A stretch of 64,000 bases of DNA, from the NCBI GenBank assembly GCA_905221605.1, contig CAJNDS010002111.1, forward strand, positions 127,001 to 191,000, given 5' to 3'. Position 1 is the first letter of the stretch, and the number at the start of each line of letters is the position of its first letter. The DNA is from Symbiodinium natans. Its lineage: Eukaryota; Sar; Dinophyceae; Suessiales; Symbiodiniaceae. Position numbers and translations under genes: made by a program. The notes beneath the pieces were generated by a model that ran no database searches, was not told the origin of the DNA, and saw only the letters and a program-made list of their open reading frames with translations. Shown piece after piece: positions 31,379 to 42,778 of the stretch.

Positions 31379-31804
31379 TTAGGGTTTAGGGCTGCACTCG
31401 CTGCCAGCCGCGCGAATCGGTCCACCCACTCCGGGGGACCCTGCCGCGCGCGCAGGTCTTCCGCAAAGCGGGCAGCAGCTCAGCTTGAAGGTGTCCGACG
31501 CCCATCCGGGGTACTCGTCCAACCATGTCAAGCAGCACGGCGTTGGTCGACTACAACTCGGTGTGTCCCAGGGATATCGTCTCGACTCACGTAAGCTGTG
31601 GCTCCAGGCCGGGTGGATCTGGTCTGGCCGGCGGCCCACTCCAGTCCTGCGATTCGACAGTCCTGCGATTCGACTCCGACACGCAAGACCCCTCCTAGCT
31701 TCACCGCGGCGCATGGGTGCGCAAAGACAGTCTTGCAAATCTTCCAAGCGTCGCGCCTCGTCATAAACGTTCAGATGCAAAGGTGTCATGCACGGCTCCG
31801 GCAT
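31379..31804 (-). CDS. Possible hypothetical gene, frame uncertain
   Basis: An ATG at 31804 starts MPEPCMTPLHLNVYDEARRL and stays open 141 codons into a telomere-like array. A second minus frame (31764-31528) is equally protein-like. From 31478 to 31393 a third frame reads AARFAEDLRARQGPPEWVDR and on to FARLAASA, bounded by a CTGAG acceptor and a GC donor. I read this as one or two minus-strand genes with exons in different frames. Confidence 0.4.
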   Translation of the reverse strand: MPEPCMTPLHLNVYDEARRLEDLQDCLCAPMRRGEARRGLACRSRIAGLSNRRTGVGRRPDQIHPAWSHSLRESRRYPWDTPSCSRPTPCCLTWLDEYPGWASDTFKLSCCPLCGRPARAAGSPGVGGPIRAAGSECSPKP

Positions 31805-32165
31805 CCGGATTCATGTGGGTTCATGTACTGGAAACCACGGCAATTGGAATGCGCGGCAGGGTTGCCTCGCTGAGCTAGCCGGAGTAAGTGGCTCAAACCC
31901 TATAGCACTCAATGAATGTGCATCGTGCGCGTTCTTTGGGACGTTTTCCCACTGGAAAGCCACTGCAGCCCACATCGCAAGCCAGGACGTAACTTCCGTT
32001 TGGAGCGGTGGAGTGTCCGAGGAGTTGACCTAGCACCCCGGGAAGCTTGGCAGCCGCCCCTCAATCAAACTCATGGCCGCTTGGGCGCGAGATTCGGGAG
32101 TGCGCGTGCAGGCACTTCCTCACAAAACCGACTTCAACAGTTTTCAGCACAAGCTGCACCAAGGT

Positions 32166-32332
32166 TTATTTTAAGAAGGCCTCTACAGCCCTTAGAATCC
32201 TCAGGTCCATCATTTCCTTGAGCAACTCTGGCTCCGCTCCTGCTTCGGCTTGTCCGTCCGAGGTCTCACCCCCGCCTGCGCTCCACGAGTTCACTTTTAG
32301 GAAGTTCTTAACGTTGAAAATCTTAAATGCTT
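32166..32332 (-). CDS. Terminal exon of a minus-strand gene
   Basis: Acceptor CTCTTAAG, then 54 codons and TAA at 32166-32168. The peptide starts AFKIFNVKNFLKVNSWSAGG, has an acidic middle (GQAEAGAEPE) and ends LLKEMMDLRILRAVEAFLK. Codon use and amphipathic pattern make this one of the most convincing islands. Likely 5' exons at 33.6, 34.7, 35.1 and 36.5 kb. Family not recognised. Confidence 0.62.
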
Positions 32333-32597
32333 CTTAAGAGCCGATTCCCTCCTACTCTCTGTAGGGGAAACTGATCTACGAGATATGGGAAAACCTGCTA
32401 ATCTACTGGATGTGGGCGGATTTCCCCCTAGATGTAGTTGGCGTGCATGCGCCTAGTCAGACGCCGAAGGAACCCAAAGCACAAGCAAGCCAAGCCCCTT
32501 GAGCTCTTCCCGCCGCTGCCGATGTTTCTTCGACCGATCCTCCCCTGCTGTCCACATCAGACCCTAACACTCTGCCAACGAGTCCTGCTTGGAAAAT

Positions 32598-32727
32598 CAT
32601 GGTACTTGTTGACCAATTACAACTGCACTTCTAACCCACTTATACACCCCGTAACTGCCCGATATGGTTAAAATTGGGTTAGAAGTACAGTTGGTATTGG
32701 GTTAACAAGTACCCTGAGCCTCCGAGT
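32598..32727. mobile_element. Family A-prime element
   Basis: Begins CATGGTACTTGTTGACC and ends GGTTAACAAGTACCCTGAGC, an inverted pair; core matches 20631-20750. Confidence 0.78.
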
Positions 32728-32860
32728 GAATAGCCAGCATGCAAGCCCTTCAATGCTAAGAAGAGACCTTGAATCCAATCCTAAACCCTAAACCCTAAAC
32801 CCTGAACCCTGAACCCTGAACCCTGAACCCTAAACCCTAAACCCTAAACCCTCTCACTAG

Positions 32861-32960
32861 GCCGCATGCCAACGCCCCCAAGTTTCCGGCAGGGCTCTAC
32901 ACCCGCTGGCCCACCAAAAACCTGGCAAGGGCCATGGGCCATGGCAGTCCAGGGACTTCA
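32861..32960. CDS. Coding-like island, strand ambiguous
   Basis: Plus strand reads HANAPKFPAGLYTRWPTKNL and on to ARAMGHG. Minus strand reads PGLPWPMALARFLVGQR ending at donor CGG|GTGTAG. Neighbouring exons are minus, favouring that strand. CCCTAAA array to the left. Confidence 0.4.
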
Positions 32961-33573
32961 GGCTACACGATACTAATATAATAATGTAGTAATCATATAA
33001 TAACTATACTATTACATTAATATGATAAATGGTACTATAAGGATACTAGCAGGTCGTCTAGGGGCTTCAGGATTCGGTATGTACTGGCATCATCAGGGAG
33101 TAGAACGGCTTTGAAGGGCTTCGGGAGGGGAGAGTTTCGATGGAGGTTTGGCTTGTTGGGACTCAGGGTTCAGGGGTGGAGGGTTTAGGGGTTTAGGGGT
33201 TTAGGGGTTGAGGGGTTTAGGGGTTTAGGGGTTTAGGGTATAGGGTTAAGGGCTTCGCCTTTAGGGAGTTCGTGAATGCGCCGATCTTGCTCTCTTGAGC
33301 TCTACTTTGCAGTCCTGTCTCCCTGAGCCCGAAGCCTTGGCAGTCGAAGGCCACCCTGTGAACCGCGGTTTTGGGATTCGGGTTTTGGGTTTCGAGCTAT
33401 CCTAAACAAAAAATCGGAGATGAGCTATGAAAAGGAACATGATACTCATCATAACCATAAAAATGCTCTAACAATCAAAATACTGATAATCCTAAAACAT
33501 ACTAATCAGCAGTAGCAGTAGCAGTAGCAGTAGCAGTTGTTGTTGTAGAAATAATCAGCATAACAAAGTCAAC

Positions 33574-33653
33574 CGAAGAGCTGAGGGCGCCTGGGGCCAC
33601 AGTTCGGGACTCCGGAGCTTGGGCCGCAGAAACTGCGACAGCTCCCGCTGGAC
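33574..33653 (-). CDS. Candidate exon of the 32.2-36.5 kb gene
   Basis: Acceptor CCTTGAGAG, then VQRELSQFLRPKLRSPELWP and on to QAPSAL, then donor CG|GTTGAC (26 codons plus 2 nt). A TTTAGGG/TTCAGGG array starts about 40 bp upstream on the transcribed strand. Confidence 0.57.
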
Positions 33654-33689
33654 CTCTCAAGGAGGGCGGTATAGAACCCAAGGTTTAGG

Positions 33690-33805
33690 GTTTAGGGTTT
33701 AGGGTTCAGGGTTCAGGGTTCAGGGTTCAGGGTTCAGGGTTCAGGGTTCAGGGTTCAGGGTTCAGGGTTTAGGGTTTAGGGTTTAGGGTTTAGGGTTTAG
33801 GGTAA
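33690..33805 (+). repeat. TTTAGGG array with homogeneous TTCAGGG core
   Basis: About ten TTCAGGG units flanked on both sides by TTTAGGG. Confidence 0.96.
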
Positions 33806-33978
33806 CCTAAGGTTCCCCAATACTCCCCACGCATCCCTAAGGCTCCCTACGCTTCCCTAAGGTTCCCGAGAGGTACCCCCCATGAACCCCCTCCCTTACG
33901 AACCCTATGACTCCGGGGGCGGTATTTGAGGGTTTCCGGTTGCAGGGCTTGGGGCTTTAGGGTTCATGGTTTAGGGTT

Positions 33979-34075
33979 GGGATGTTCCCCCTTGTACTAG
34001 CAGTTCTGAATAGGGATTAGAATACGGGGTACTCTAGTCCCTATTAAGGACTGATACTATGAGGGGGAACATCCC
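33979..34075. mobile_element. Family B inverted-repeat element
   Basis: Begins GGGATGTTCCCCCTTGTACT, ends GAGGGGGAACATCCC; near-palindromic, about 97 bp. Confidence 0.9.
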
Positions 34076-34308
34076 AACCCCAAACCCTAAACCCTAAAAG
34101 CCTTCGAAACACTCTGAATTTTGATCACTACTAAAGTTACAGGGATCTAACCAACTGCAGCTTGCACATGCAACCACGAAATCAAAAAAAGTAAACAAAA
34201 TAACTATACCCCAAACTCTAAACTCAAGACAAGAAGAAGCTGCCGCAGGCCCTAGAGGCATTGGATGTAACAGGTCCCCTGTGGAGGGCAGTCTGGAGAT
34301 ACTTTTCG

Positions 34309-34425
34309 GAGGGTGGAAAAATTACTGAGAGTATTCCCTTGTGGTCCCTCTATAATTATACTACCATAACCCCTAAAATAAACCCTAAACCCTATTCACA
34401 GTATTAAGGCCCTTGTAGTACTTTT
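34309..34425. mobile_element. Family D element, reverse, with a few CCCTAAA units
   Basis: AAAATTACTGAGAGTATTCC to ACAGTATTAAGGCCCTTGTA; CCCTAAACCCTA lies in the segment that has AAACCCTA in other copies. Confidence 0.72.
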
Positions 34426-34636
34426 CGGGGGGCAGGGGGGGTCTGGAGCCCGAGGCTTTGGCCAACCGAGGGTTGTCGGGCTTTTTGAGCTCAGGATCGA
34501 GGGGGGAGGGGGGGAGGGGTTTCAAAGGTTTAGGGTTTAGGGTTTAGGGTTTAGGGTTTAGGGTTCAGGGGTTTTTGGTTTAGGGTTCAGGGTTCAAGGT
34601 TTAGGGCTTAGGGTTTAGGGTTTCGGGTTTCGGGTT

Positions 34637-34690
34637 CTGCTCGCCTCCTCACGAGCTTTGGCGAGGCGCAGCTCATCCAGCAGGACAAGC
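34637..34690 (-). CDS. Candidate coiled-coil exon
   Basis: Acceptor CTTCGCAG, then LVLLDELRLAKAREEASR; the open frame also extends upstream as AELRR. No clean donor before the following repeats, so the 3' edge is approximate. Confidence 0.5.
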
Positions 34691-34717
34691 CTGCGAAGTT
34701 CAGCGGTTTAGGGTTTA

Positions 34718-34827
34718 CTTGGAGGTTAATGGGTACTTAGAAGTAGGGATACAAATGCCCTTCATGGGGTTAGAAGTATCATTAGCATACTTATAACCCT
34801 ACTTATAACTACCCATGAACCTCCAAG
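34718..34827. mobile_element. Family A element inside telomere-like repeats
   Basis: GTTTA precedes CTTGGAGGTTAATGGGTA, and the right end CCATGAACCTCCAAG is followed by TAGGGTTTAGGG, so both flanks are telomere-like, with TA at each edge. Confidence 0.9.
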
Positions 34828-35022
34828 TAGGGTTTAGGGTTTAGGATTTAGGGGGGGGGGGGGGGGCGTCCGGGTTTTAGACGCAGAATTCCCAAAACGT
34901 CTGAGTGGCCTTGGGTCTTGTTGCCGACTCTACGTCTCAACCCGAAGCCCGAAGCCCTGAAAGTGCTGCCCGAATTCTGACGTGCTACCCTAAACCCCGA
35001 AATCTTCAACCCCCGAAATCTT

Positions 35023-35151
35023 TCAGATTTTCACAAGAGAATTTCCGGGTCTTGGGCGTTGGGGGTTGTGGGGTGTTGGGCTTTGGGGCTCCGGTTTCTG
35101 GCTTGTGGGCGACTGGGACCCCGACTCCAGACGCGCACGGAGGGCCGACAC
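35023..35151 (-). CDS. Candidate exon, possibly terminal
   Basis: Acceptor GAATCAAG, then VSALRARLESGSQSPTSQKP, a Pro/Gln-rich middle and GNSLVKI with TGA at 35023-35025. A donor CTT|GTGAAA just before the stop would let it continue to the next exon. Confidence 0.52.
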   Translation of the reverse strand: MSALRARLESGSQSPTSQKPEPQSPTPHNPQRPRPGNSLVKI

Positions 35152-35154
35152 CTT

Positions 35155-35320
35155 GATTCAAGGGGTATAAGGAGGGACGCCTAGAAGGGAGCCTTAAATC
35201 TGGTTCCCCTACATAACCCCTCTGTATACCTCATGTAGTCCCTATCTACCTAAGTAGCCCCTAAATCACCCCCAAATATCCCCTAAGGTCCTTTATAAGG
35301 GTCCCTCCTTGAGTCCCTTG
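35155..35320. mobile_element. Family H inverted-repeat element
   Basis: CAAGGGGTATAAGGAGGGAC at left, GTCCCTCCTTGAGTCCCTTG at right; about 165 bp, single copy. Confidence 0.78.
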
Positions 35321-36415
35321 ACTGATGGCGCGCACGGCTAGGAACTCACGGCCGGTGGTTGCTTCACTCTTCTCAATCTCATCTCAATCTCTCTCTCCGC
35401 TGCTCTTGACGTCACTTCTCTCGTCTTCGTCAAGATCTCCGTGTCTCTTAACTCCACTTGGAAAAAACTAGCCACTTAACCCTGAACCCGAAGCCCTAAA
35501 CCCTAAACCCGAAAACCCCAAGCTCCAAGGTTCACCCATTGAGGGCCAGGCTTTGGCCGGCCCGGCCCTGGTCCCAGCTGGAGATATGGTAAAACGAGAG
35601 GGGTTTGTTTGTTTGTGCGTGTTAGGGTTTAGGGTTTAGGACCTAAAGTTTAGGGCGGATGCTGTTGTTTGCGGCGGTACCTTCGTCGGGGGTATACGCT
35701 TGGGCTCACTGTGCCTCAGACGACCCATGCCCCCTGCCAATACCCAACAACCAACCAACCAGAACGCGTTCAGCATCCTTCCCGTCAAGCTCCATCATCC
35801 GGGTCCTCGACTCAACCCCCTTAAGACCACCTGGATCCCGACAGTCCCAGAAGCCTGAACCCTCAACACCAAAACGCTCGCACTAAACACCCTAAACCCA
35901 TCACTTGAAACTTCTGATTCGCCCTAATTCTAAGCCCCGCGCAAGCTGTGGGTCTGGGTCTCGGGCCATAGCCGCCAGACCACCGACAGGAGCTGCCTGG
36001 AAAGGAGGGTTTCAGGCGTTGGGGTTTGGGATTTGGGGTTTCGGGCTCAGGTCGCTGGGTTTAGGGTTTACGGTTAGGCTTAGTTTGCGAGCCTAATTCC
36101 GCAACGCTTCCCTCGGCTACCTTCCGACTTCAACCCAAATGCTGAACAGTTCAGAGTGCCCCCTCCCTCTCCAAAAGAAAATCCGTCAACATTGTAACTT
36201 TGTAAGCTAGCGGCCCCAAATAGATCGCAACTCTCCACGGGACCGACCCACAACCTCAAAACCATGAAGGCCCCGAAAACCCTAAACCCGAAACCTGAAG
36301 CCCTAAACCCTACATCCTAAACCCTAAACCCGACACCCTAAACCCTAAACCCGACACCCTAAACCCTACACCCTAAACTCTACAGCCCTCAACCCTACAG
36401 CCCTCAACCCTACAC

Positions 36416-36502
36416 CCAAGATCCACTGAGGGCCCCTCCACCGCTCCAGCCCAGTGAGGTGCCGGTGCCAGGCATCCAGGCTGCGCGCCTCGTTCGGCGT
36501 GG
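36416..36502 (-). CDS. Candidate exon next to a G/C homopolymer
   Basis: Minus strand reads TPNEARSLDAWHRHLTGLER and on to WRGPQWIL, then donor G|GTGTAGGG. The acceptor side is a run of 17 C (minus strand) that could act as a pyrimidine tract; the exact acceptor was not found. Confidence 0.48.
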
Positions 36503-36788
36503 TGGGGGGGGGGGGGGGGCTTAGGGTTTAGGGTTTAGGGTTTAGGGTTTAGGGTTTGGGGTTTGGGGTTTAGGGTTTGGGGTTTAGGGCTTGGGGCATA
36601 CGGCTTAGGGTTTTTGGGTGTAGCTAAGGGGTTTCTGGGTGGGGGATGGCTGGGCTCAGGTTTGCAAGACGAGTAGCGGTATAAGGGAACCCTGATCCCA
36701 ACCGCCGGCCTGGATCCGAGACTGGGCTATGGACAGCTCCTGGGCCATCGCCTGGGTGACCACCTGCGTGCCCCAAGCTCAAAGCCCC

Positions 36789-36902
36789 GACCCCTGGGAG
36801 GATCCACAAAGAAGATCCCTGGAAGGGTTCCTAAACATGACCCACTTGTTGTATAGGGGTACTAGTTTTTGGGGCTCTACTTTTTGGATCCTCCCAGGGG
36901 TC
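36789..36902. mobile_element. Family K inverted-repeat element
   Basis: GACCCCTGGGAGGATCCACA and GGATCCTCCCAGGGGTC; about 114 bp, single copy. Confidence 0.75.
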
Positions 36903-37417
36903 TGGGAAGACTCGCAAGATCTTAGGGGGACTGCTGTGGCATGCGCAGCAAAGCCTAAACCTCTGGGTTTTTTCGGGCCATCTGCGGGCCAGAATGTTGG
37001 GCCTGCTGTCACGGAACGTAACTACAACAGGGAAGGAAGCCACGTTTCTAGAAATCCCCTATGAGCAGCAAGCCATTTTGAAAACCCCAAACCCTAAACC
37101 CCAAACCCTAAACCCCAAACCCTAAACCCCAAACCCTAAACCCTAAACCCTAAATAGTAGCCAGGCTCCGAGTCGGGGCAGGTTCACGAGCAGTTCTCGA
37201 CCATTCGTCCCGTCAAGCTGCTAGTCTAAGAAGACTTCGGGATGCTCAGACATGTTGCCCACGTTCTATCTCTGACATCTCCAAACCAGCTATAGGCTTT
37301 CAGGGCATTTGGGGCTCTGGAGTGTTTCTGGTTTGGGATTTCGGGTTCAGGGTTCTTTGGGGGCCTGAGATGTGATCTCGGACTCTAGGGCCCTTGTAAA
37401 CAACAAGACAGCTCTAG

Positions 37418-37501
37418 GGGATCGGGCAATCCTCCTCGCACTCTCGCAGGCCCCGCCTGATGTGAAGAACTGGGCGCGATCTCCGGAATGTGCGGTGGAG
37501 G
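37418..37501 (+). CDS. Candidate exon
   Basis: Acceptor AGCTCTAG, then DRAILLALSQAPPDVKNWAR and on to SPECAVE, then donor G|GTCCGCC (2+81+1 nt). Plus strand, unlike most of its neighbours. Confidence 0.48.
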
Positions 37502-38155
37502 GTCCGCCGGCATTTCCTTGAGCGGGTCTGCTTAGTTAGGGCAGATCCCAACTGTCGCCGCGGCTGCTCGCGCGGCAGATCACGACTGTTCTTGCGATTC
37601 TGAACTGAAAGGCAAGTTTTCAGTTTTTAGGAAGGCTTGCGGACGCGGGCATGTGAGTGCGTGCGCTTGCAGTAGCACTCGCTTGGTGTTGATGCTGCAC
37701 GTATGTTAAACCGATGGATGCAGCAGCGGCAACGATGCATTTTGCCCGGATTTCCCCCACCCTAAACCCTAAACCCTAAACCCTAAACCCCAAACCCTAA
37801 ACCCTAAACCTTGAATGAAGGCCATTCGCCTGCTTTCTTGACGCGGCCGAGAGAATGGGCAGCTCCACAGCATCCGGCGGCAGAGGGTCCTTTCGAGTGG
37901 GTTCAGGCAGAAGAGGCGAACACACGCCTGGCTTGAACATGTGGCTGGTTCTTATGATGACTAGATGCTGCGTTTTATCAGGGTGTGCGTGTGTGCTTCA
38001 TCTTCGCAATTCCCAGCGTTCTTTCGATGCACATCCTTGGGAGATCGTGACAGTTAGCGGCAACTAGCGCGTTGCACAGTGCAAAGTTAAAAAGCTTCCA
38101 TTGCTACTTTGAGCATTGAGCTGCACTGCCACTCATAACTCGATATCAACAACCT

Positions 38156-38275
38156 ATAGGGGCCTGAATAATTAGAACAGGGTTTTGGGGGGTTATATAA
38201 TGATATAGTATAATTACAAAGGGACCCTAAGGGAGTACTATTAGTAATTATTCCGAGCCCTATATTAGGGGCTTG
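38156..38275. mobile_element. Family D element, intact copy
   Basis: TATAGGGGCCTGAATAATTA to TTATTCCGAGCCCTATATTA; inverted ends, about 120 bp. Confidence 0.85.
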
Positions 38276-38506
38276 GGCCCTTAGCTGAGAGCTGAGCCAG
38301 GGACTTCACACGCGGATGCAGCCCGACCCAGAACTAACCCAGAACAAACCCTCAAACCCTCAACCCGCGGTGATCTAGATTACGATGGCCTTGCTGAGGT
38401 CTCCATTCTAGAAGACTCCTTTCAGTTGATAATTAAAAAGGCCACAACCTAGATTAACCTGCGTATCCTGAACCCCGACACCTTAAAATTTCACCCCTAA
38501 ACCCTA

Positions 38507-38656
38507 CTTGGAGCTTCATGAGTAGTCAGAAGTAGGGTTATCAGTAGACGTATCAGTATGGCAATTATACCTATAACCCCATTTAGGGTACTTATAACCC
38601 TACTTATCACCCTACTTACAATTAACCCTACTTATAACTACCCACGAACCTCCAAG
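38507..38656. mobile_element. Family A element, long copy
   Basis: CTTGGAGCTTCATGAGTAGT to CCACGAACCTCCAAG. Extra copies of the ACCCTACTTA core lengthen it to 150 bp. Confidence 0.87.
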
Positions 38657-38668
38657 CAAGCCCAAAAC

Positions 38669-38753
38669 CTCGAGAGTCCTTGGGGGCCAGGGCCGCCACC
38701 AGGTCCGACGGGCGCTCCGCGACCGGTGGCTTCTCGGAGGTGCGCGGCGGGTG
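38669..38753 (-). CDS. Candidate exon
   Basis: Acceptor CCCAAAG, then HPPRTSEKPPVAERPSDLVA and on to ALAPKDSR, then donor G|GTTTTGGG. A family A element ends 13 bp beyond the donor. Confidence 0.52.
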
Positions 38754-39401
38754 CTTTGGGCGTTCTTTTGGCTTTGGGGGCTTTGGGCTTTGGTTTAGGA
38801 GGGGGGGTTCATGGGGGGTTGGTACCTAGGGGCCTTAGGGAGTAGTGGGGAGTATGGTTATGTTGCCTTTGGGAGGTTGGGTTTTTAAGTTCAGGTGTTT
38901 GGGTCAAAAGGTTTGTTTAAGGGTGTTAGGTGTCATTTGCAGGTTTGCTTTGGGATATGGGATGGGGTGAAGCATCCGGGAAGACTTCGCATGATATTCA
39001 TCGAAACAGGCCGTTGCAAACCGGCACCAACACATACAAGCACGATCTCTCGAATAGCAGCAGCGTTTCACTTACACTTGCTGAAGCAAACCTCTGAATC
39101 CTTTTTACCAGAACTCGCCTGAAATCAGCGTTCGCAAGTATGTCCAATATATGGGGCCGATTCAATCGGAAGAGTATGGGGTTTAGGTACTAGGGCCTAT
39201 TGAAATACGCGGGGATGTTTCATCAAGAGGGAACGATTCAGGCCCCTGCATAGAGATCCATGTCATAAAGCTATCCTGAAGTCGGTTCCACCGTAACCTA
39301 GGGCCTAGGAATGAAACAGAAACCCTTCTCGGTTCCATGGGGGCTTCATATTATAAGGGAACCTAAAGGACACACGCTGGAGTCCCAGCAAGCCCTCTCA
39401 C

Positions 39402-39512
39402 AGCGAGGCGGCGGAAAATCGGAGCCTGCGGCTCCGGGGCTGCTGTGGGAGCCTGCGGCTCAGCCTCGGGCCAGGGCGGCACCTCGCCCAAGGACGCGAG
39501 GATCCCAGCATC
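39402..39512 (-). CDS. Candidate exon
   Basis: Acceptor GACTTAG, then exactly 37 codons starting DAGILASLGEVPPWPEAEPQ with EPQAP repeats and ending FRRLA, then donor GCT|GTGAGAGG, close to consensus. The plus strand is also open but lacks such sites. Confidence 0.57.
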
Positions 39513-39666
39513 CTAAGTCAAGACCATCCTCTCGCAATCCTGTTTAAGTAGCAACATAGCCTACCCCAAAGCAGAACACAACGAGCCCCAAAAAGTAATT
39601 CCAACTGAGTAGACTCCTATATTGGGGGGCACGCGTGGGCATGACTCCTTGGCACTTCATAAGCAA

Positions 39667-39746
39667 CCGCCAGCAAGATTTGCTACTTTAGAGCTTTGTG
39701 GAGTTGACCGCCAGCAAGATTTGCTACTTTAGAGCTTTGTGGAGTT
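39667..39746 (+). repeat. 41 bp tandem duplication
   Basis: CCGCCAGCAAGATTTGCTAC and the following 20 nt occur twice head to tail. Confidence 0.93.
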
Positions 39747-40064
39747 GTGAGAAGGCCTTAAACCAAGATCTGTACTGACGCCCGTTCCTTTTTCATGACG
39801 AGTGTCATATTGATCATGTGATGTGCGGTGATGGTTGTTGTGGCAACAGTTGCGATGCTGCGGGATCGTACAGCAGAAAAGCATGGTAATGCTGTGAAGT
39901 GCCCCCTCTAACCCCCCCTCCAAACAGAGCTTAGCTTCGGAACGTGATAAGGCGATTGGGAAGGAGGAGGGATGGGTTTCCCACATGGGGCTTATCTCTG
40001 AGAATCTGAGCTGACGGGTGGGGAAAGACAGACAAACTCTTCACTAAACCCCAAGCCCTAAGCC

Positions 40065-40465
40065 CTAAACCCTAGGCTCTAAACCCGAAACCCTAAACCC
40101 TAAACCCTCAACCCTCAACCCTCAACCCTCAACCCTAAACCCTAAACCCCAAGCCCCAAGCCCTAAATCCTTGGCCCTAAACCCTAAACCCTAAACCCTA
40201 AACCCTAAACCCTAAACCCTAAACCCTAAACCCTAAACCCTCAACCCTAACCTAAGGTGGCCCTTTGGCCTCCGCCCCGCAGGCACTCGCCGCCTCCCTG
40301 GAACGTGGCTCCTGCTCATCGGCTAAAAGATCCAGGGTTTAGGGTTTAGGGTTTAGGATTTAGGGTTAAGGGTTTAGGGTTTAGGGTTTAGGGTTTGGGG
40401 TTTGGGGTTTAGGGTTTGGGGTTTAGGGTTTAGGGTTTAGGGTTTAGGGTTTAGGGCTTGGGAGT
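40065..40465. repeat. CCCTAAA array, island, TTTAGGG array
   Basis: CCCTAAA with CCCTCAA units 40065-40252; island 40253-40335 (plus strand reads GPLASAPQALAASLERGSCS); TTTAGGG 40336-40465. Confidence 0.93.
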
Positions 40466-40830
40466 GCTTGGAGAGGATCAGTTGTGGTTCCGGGGCCTTT
40501 GGCTTTGGGGGCTTTTGAAGGTTTGGGGCTAAACCTCTAAAGCCCCACCATCCCCCAAACCCTTAGGCCAAGAACTACTGTAGAGATGGGGAGGCTATTT
40601 GGGAGTCTATATTGGGGGTCCCCTACTCTTGAAAACCGCCTTAATCCCTTCCCCCTATTATTAAACGGGCGGTCCCCCCCCCCCCCCCTCCAATAGAAAC
40701 TCGACATGTGTTTTTAATGCTAAGGGGATGTTTTTATCCATGTGTCATGTTTGGGTCCAAAGGGTTGAGGGTCTGGGCTTCAGGGTTTGGAGGCTTTAAG
40801 TACTCAATCGGGTTTAAACTGAAAGAAAGA

Positions 40831-40831
40831 G

Positions 40832-40872
<41 letters not shown>

Positions 40873-40925
40873 TGGAGATGGAGATGGAGAGACAGAGAGA
40901 GAGAGAGAGAGAGAGAAAAAAAAAA
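40831..40925 (+). repeat. (GA)n/(GGAGAT)n microsatellite with A run
   Basis: GA repeats with a GATGGA block, ending in ten A. Confidence 0.95.
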
Positions 40926-41241
40926 AACAAAAACGACCCACTCACGCAGCACAGCAAGGCTCGGGCAGAGGCTTTGCAGCCACTCACTCACACGCAAGCA
41001 AGGTATCTGCAGGATGTTGGTTGGTTTGCGGGTTTTGGGAGCCCTCCACCCACCCCCTAATTCGGAATAGGATTAAAAGGCAGGGTCGGTCTCGGCAGGA
41101 CTCTCCGGCAAATGTTTTTTTTTAGTTAGGGGTACGTTTACTACTAGGGGGAAGCGATGATGATCCCCTTGAAGGATCCCCTTGTTACTACAAATAATTG
41201 AACATGCTTCGCCCCTAAACCCTAAACCCCAAACTCTTCAG

Positions 41242-41338
41242 GCTCCTGTATGTGTGGCTCGGGCTCCCGAGCGACACGGGAGCGCCGCGGCTCCTTGAGA
41301 GAGCGGCGGGGGCAAGTGCTTCAGGAAAGGCAGAAGGG
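41242..41338 (+). CDS. Candidate Arg-rich exon
   Basis: Acceptor CTCTTCAG, then SCMCGSGSRATRERRGSLRE and on to RRGQVLQERQK, then donor GG|GTTTAAGG (2+93+2 nt). CCCTAAA repeats left and degenerate TTTAGGG right. Confidence 0.5.
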
Positions 41339-41379
41339 GTTTAAGGTTTAGGGTGTAGGGTTTAGGGCCTGTGGGTTCA

Positions 41380-42370
41380 GAATATGATGTGTCTCGCGCA
41401 GGTGCAGGAATCACCGTGGGTACATCCCAAGCACTATGGTTCGCGACTTAGGGTTTATGCAGTGTTTATACGGCTCACATGACCCCTACAAGACATCCGA
41501 CAAAGTCGGACCTACTCCGCTGAGGTGGATGCCTTGGGGAGTGTATCTACAACGGGCTTGCTTAGTTTGGACCAATCGCCCCGTGTATGTATCATAGTAT
41601 CACCACTATCATCCCCCCTTGGGATGTTCCCCCTTATACTAACAATCCTTAATTGGGATTATGATGGGGGTACTATAATCCCTATGAAGGACTGTCAGTA
41701 TAAGGGGGAACATCCGAAATCTCCCCTTTATCATCCCTAAACGTTACTCAAGAATTATGAAAACCCAGGACCCCCGATCCCAGAGTTGAGATAAAACCCC
41801 CTTTTGAGGGCTCAAGGAAGCCCTGGGCTTTGGGTTTCGGGTTTCTCGGCTGTTGGGGTTCAGAGTTTAGAGCTTCGGGTGTAAAGGCTTTAGGGGTTTA
41901 GGGTTTAGGCCCTTATGCTTTCTAGGATTTTGGGGTTTAGGGTTAAGAGTGTAGGGTTTGTAGGCTTTTGTGGTTTCGGGTTTAGGTGAGCGCTGTTGAC
42001 AATTCAGGGTGTAGCAGTGGGCTTTCCCTGAACATGCCGCATGTTGCCGCTGCCTCTCGACGGCCAGCGATGGGCTCGTATGTCACGGGTCGCAAAGTGG
42101 CCTAGGGCGGTCGATGCGTAACTTATGAAGTATACGTTCCTGCCGCTAGTCTAAGAACAACATTCCCAACTTACCGTAAATCGTACGGCGTAGGGTTGCC
42201 TGGCCGCGCGCATGTTGCTTGACATTCTGGGGCACCAGCTTGCCGAGAGCTTCCCTCACAAATCCCAAACCCTCTTCCCTGACCCTGAAAGCCACAATCC
42301 CCTAACCCGAATCCCTGAAGTTCTGAAAGCCCCGAACGCGAACCAAAACATCCTCGAACCTTGAACTTCC
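41380..42370. other. No supported gene
   Basis: Contains a family B element and degenerate TTTAGGG units (41895-41985). The remainder shows no convincing coding pattern. Confidence 0.45.
41621..41715. mobile_element. Family B element
   Basis: GGGATGTTCCCCCTTATACT to AAGGGGGAACATCC. Confidence 0.9.
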
Positions 42371-42544
42371 CTAAGCCCTAAACCCTAAACCCTAAACCCC
42401 AAACCCTAAACCCTAAACCCCAAACCCTAAACACTAAACCCTAAACCCCAAACCCCAAACCCCAGCCCGGATCCGAGGTTCGGGGCCAAGGGCTCCATGG
42501 CGGCCATGGGCTCCTGTCTTGGGAGATGAAGCTTCTTGGGGTTT

Positions 42545-42778
42545 GGGGTTTAGGGTTATAGGGTTATAGGGTTATAGGGTTATAGGGTTATAGGGTTATA
42601 GGGTTATAGGGTAGGGTTATAGGGTTATAGGGTTATAGGGTTATAGGGTTAAGGGTTTAGGGTTTAGGGTTTAGGGTTTAGGGTTTAGGGTTTGTTTAGG
42701 GTTTGTTTAGGGTTTAGGGTTATAGGGTTATAGGGTTATAGGGTTATAGGGTTATAGGGTTATAGGGTTTAGGGTTTA
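42545..42778 (+). repeat. Octamer TTATAGGG array with TTTAGGG core
   Basis: About 18 units of TTATAGGG, interrupted at 42650-42715 by TTTAGGG units. A homogenised variant of the telomere-like repeat. Confidence 0.95.

Noticed and set aside
42465..42540. GC-rich island between arrays as an exon
   Set aside because: Open on both strands without clear splice sites; likewise islands at 14397-14475, 22555-22620 and 26703-26800.
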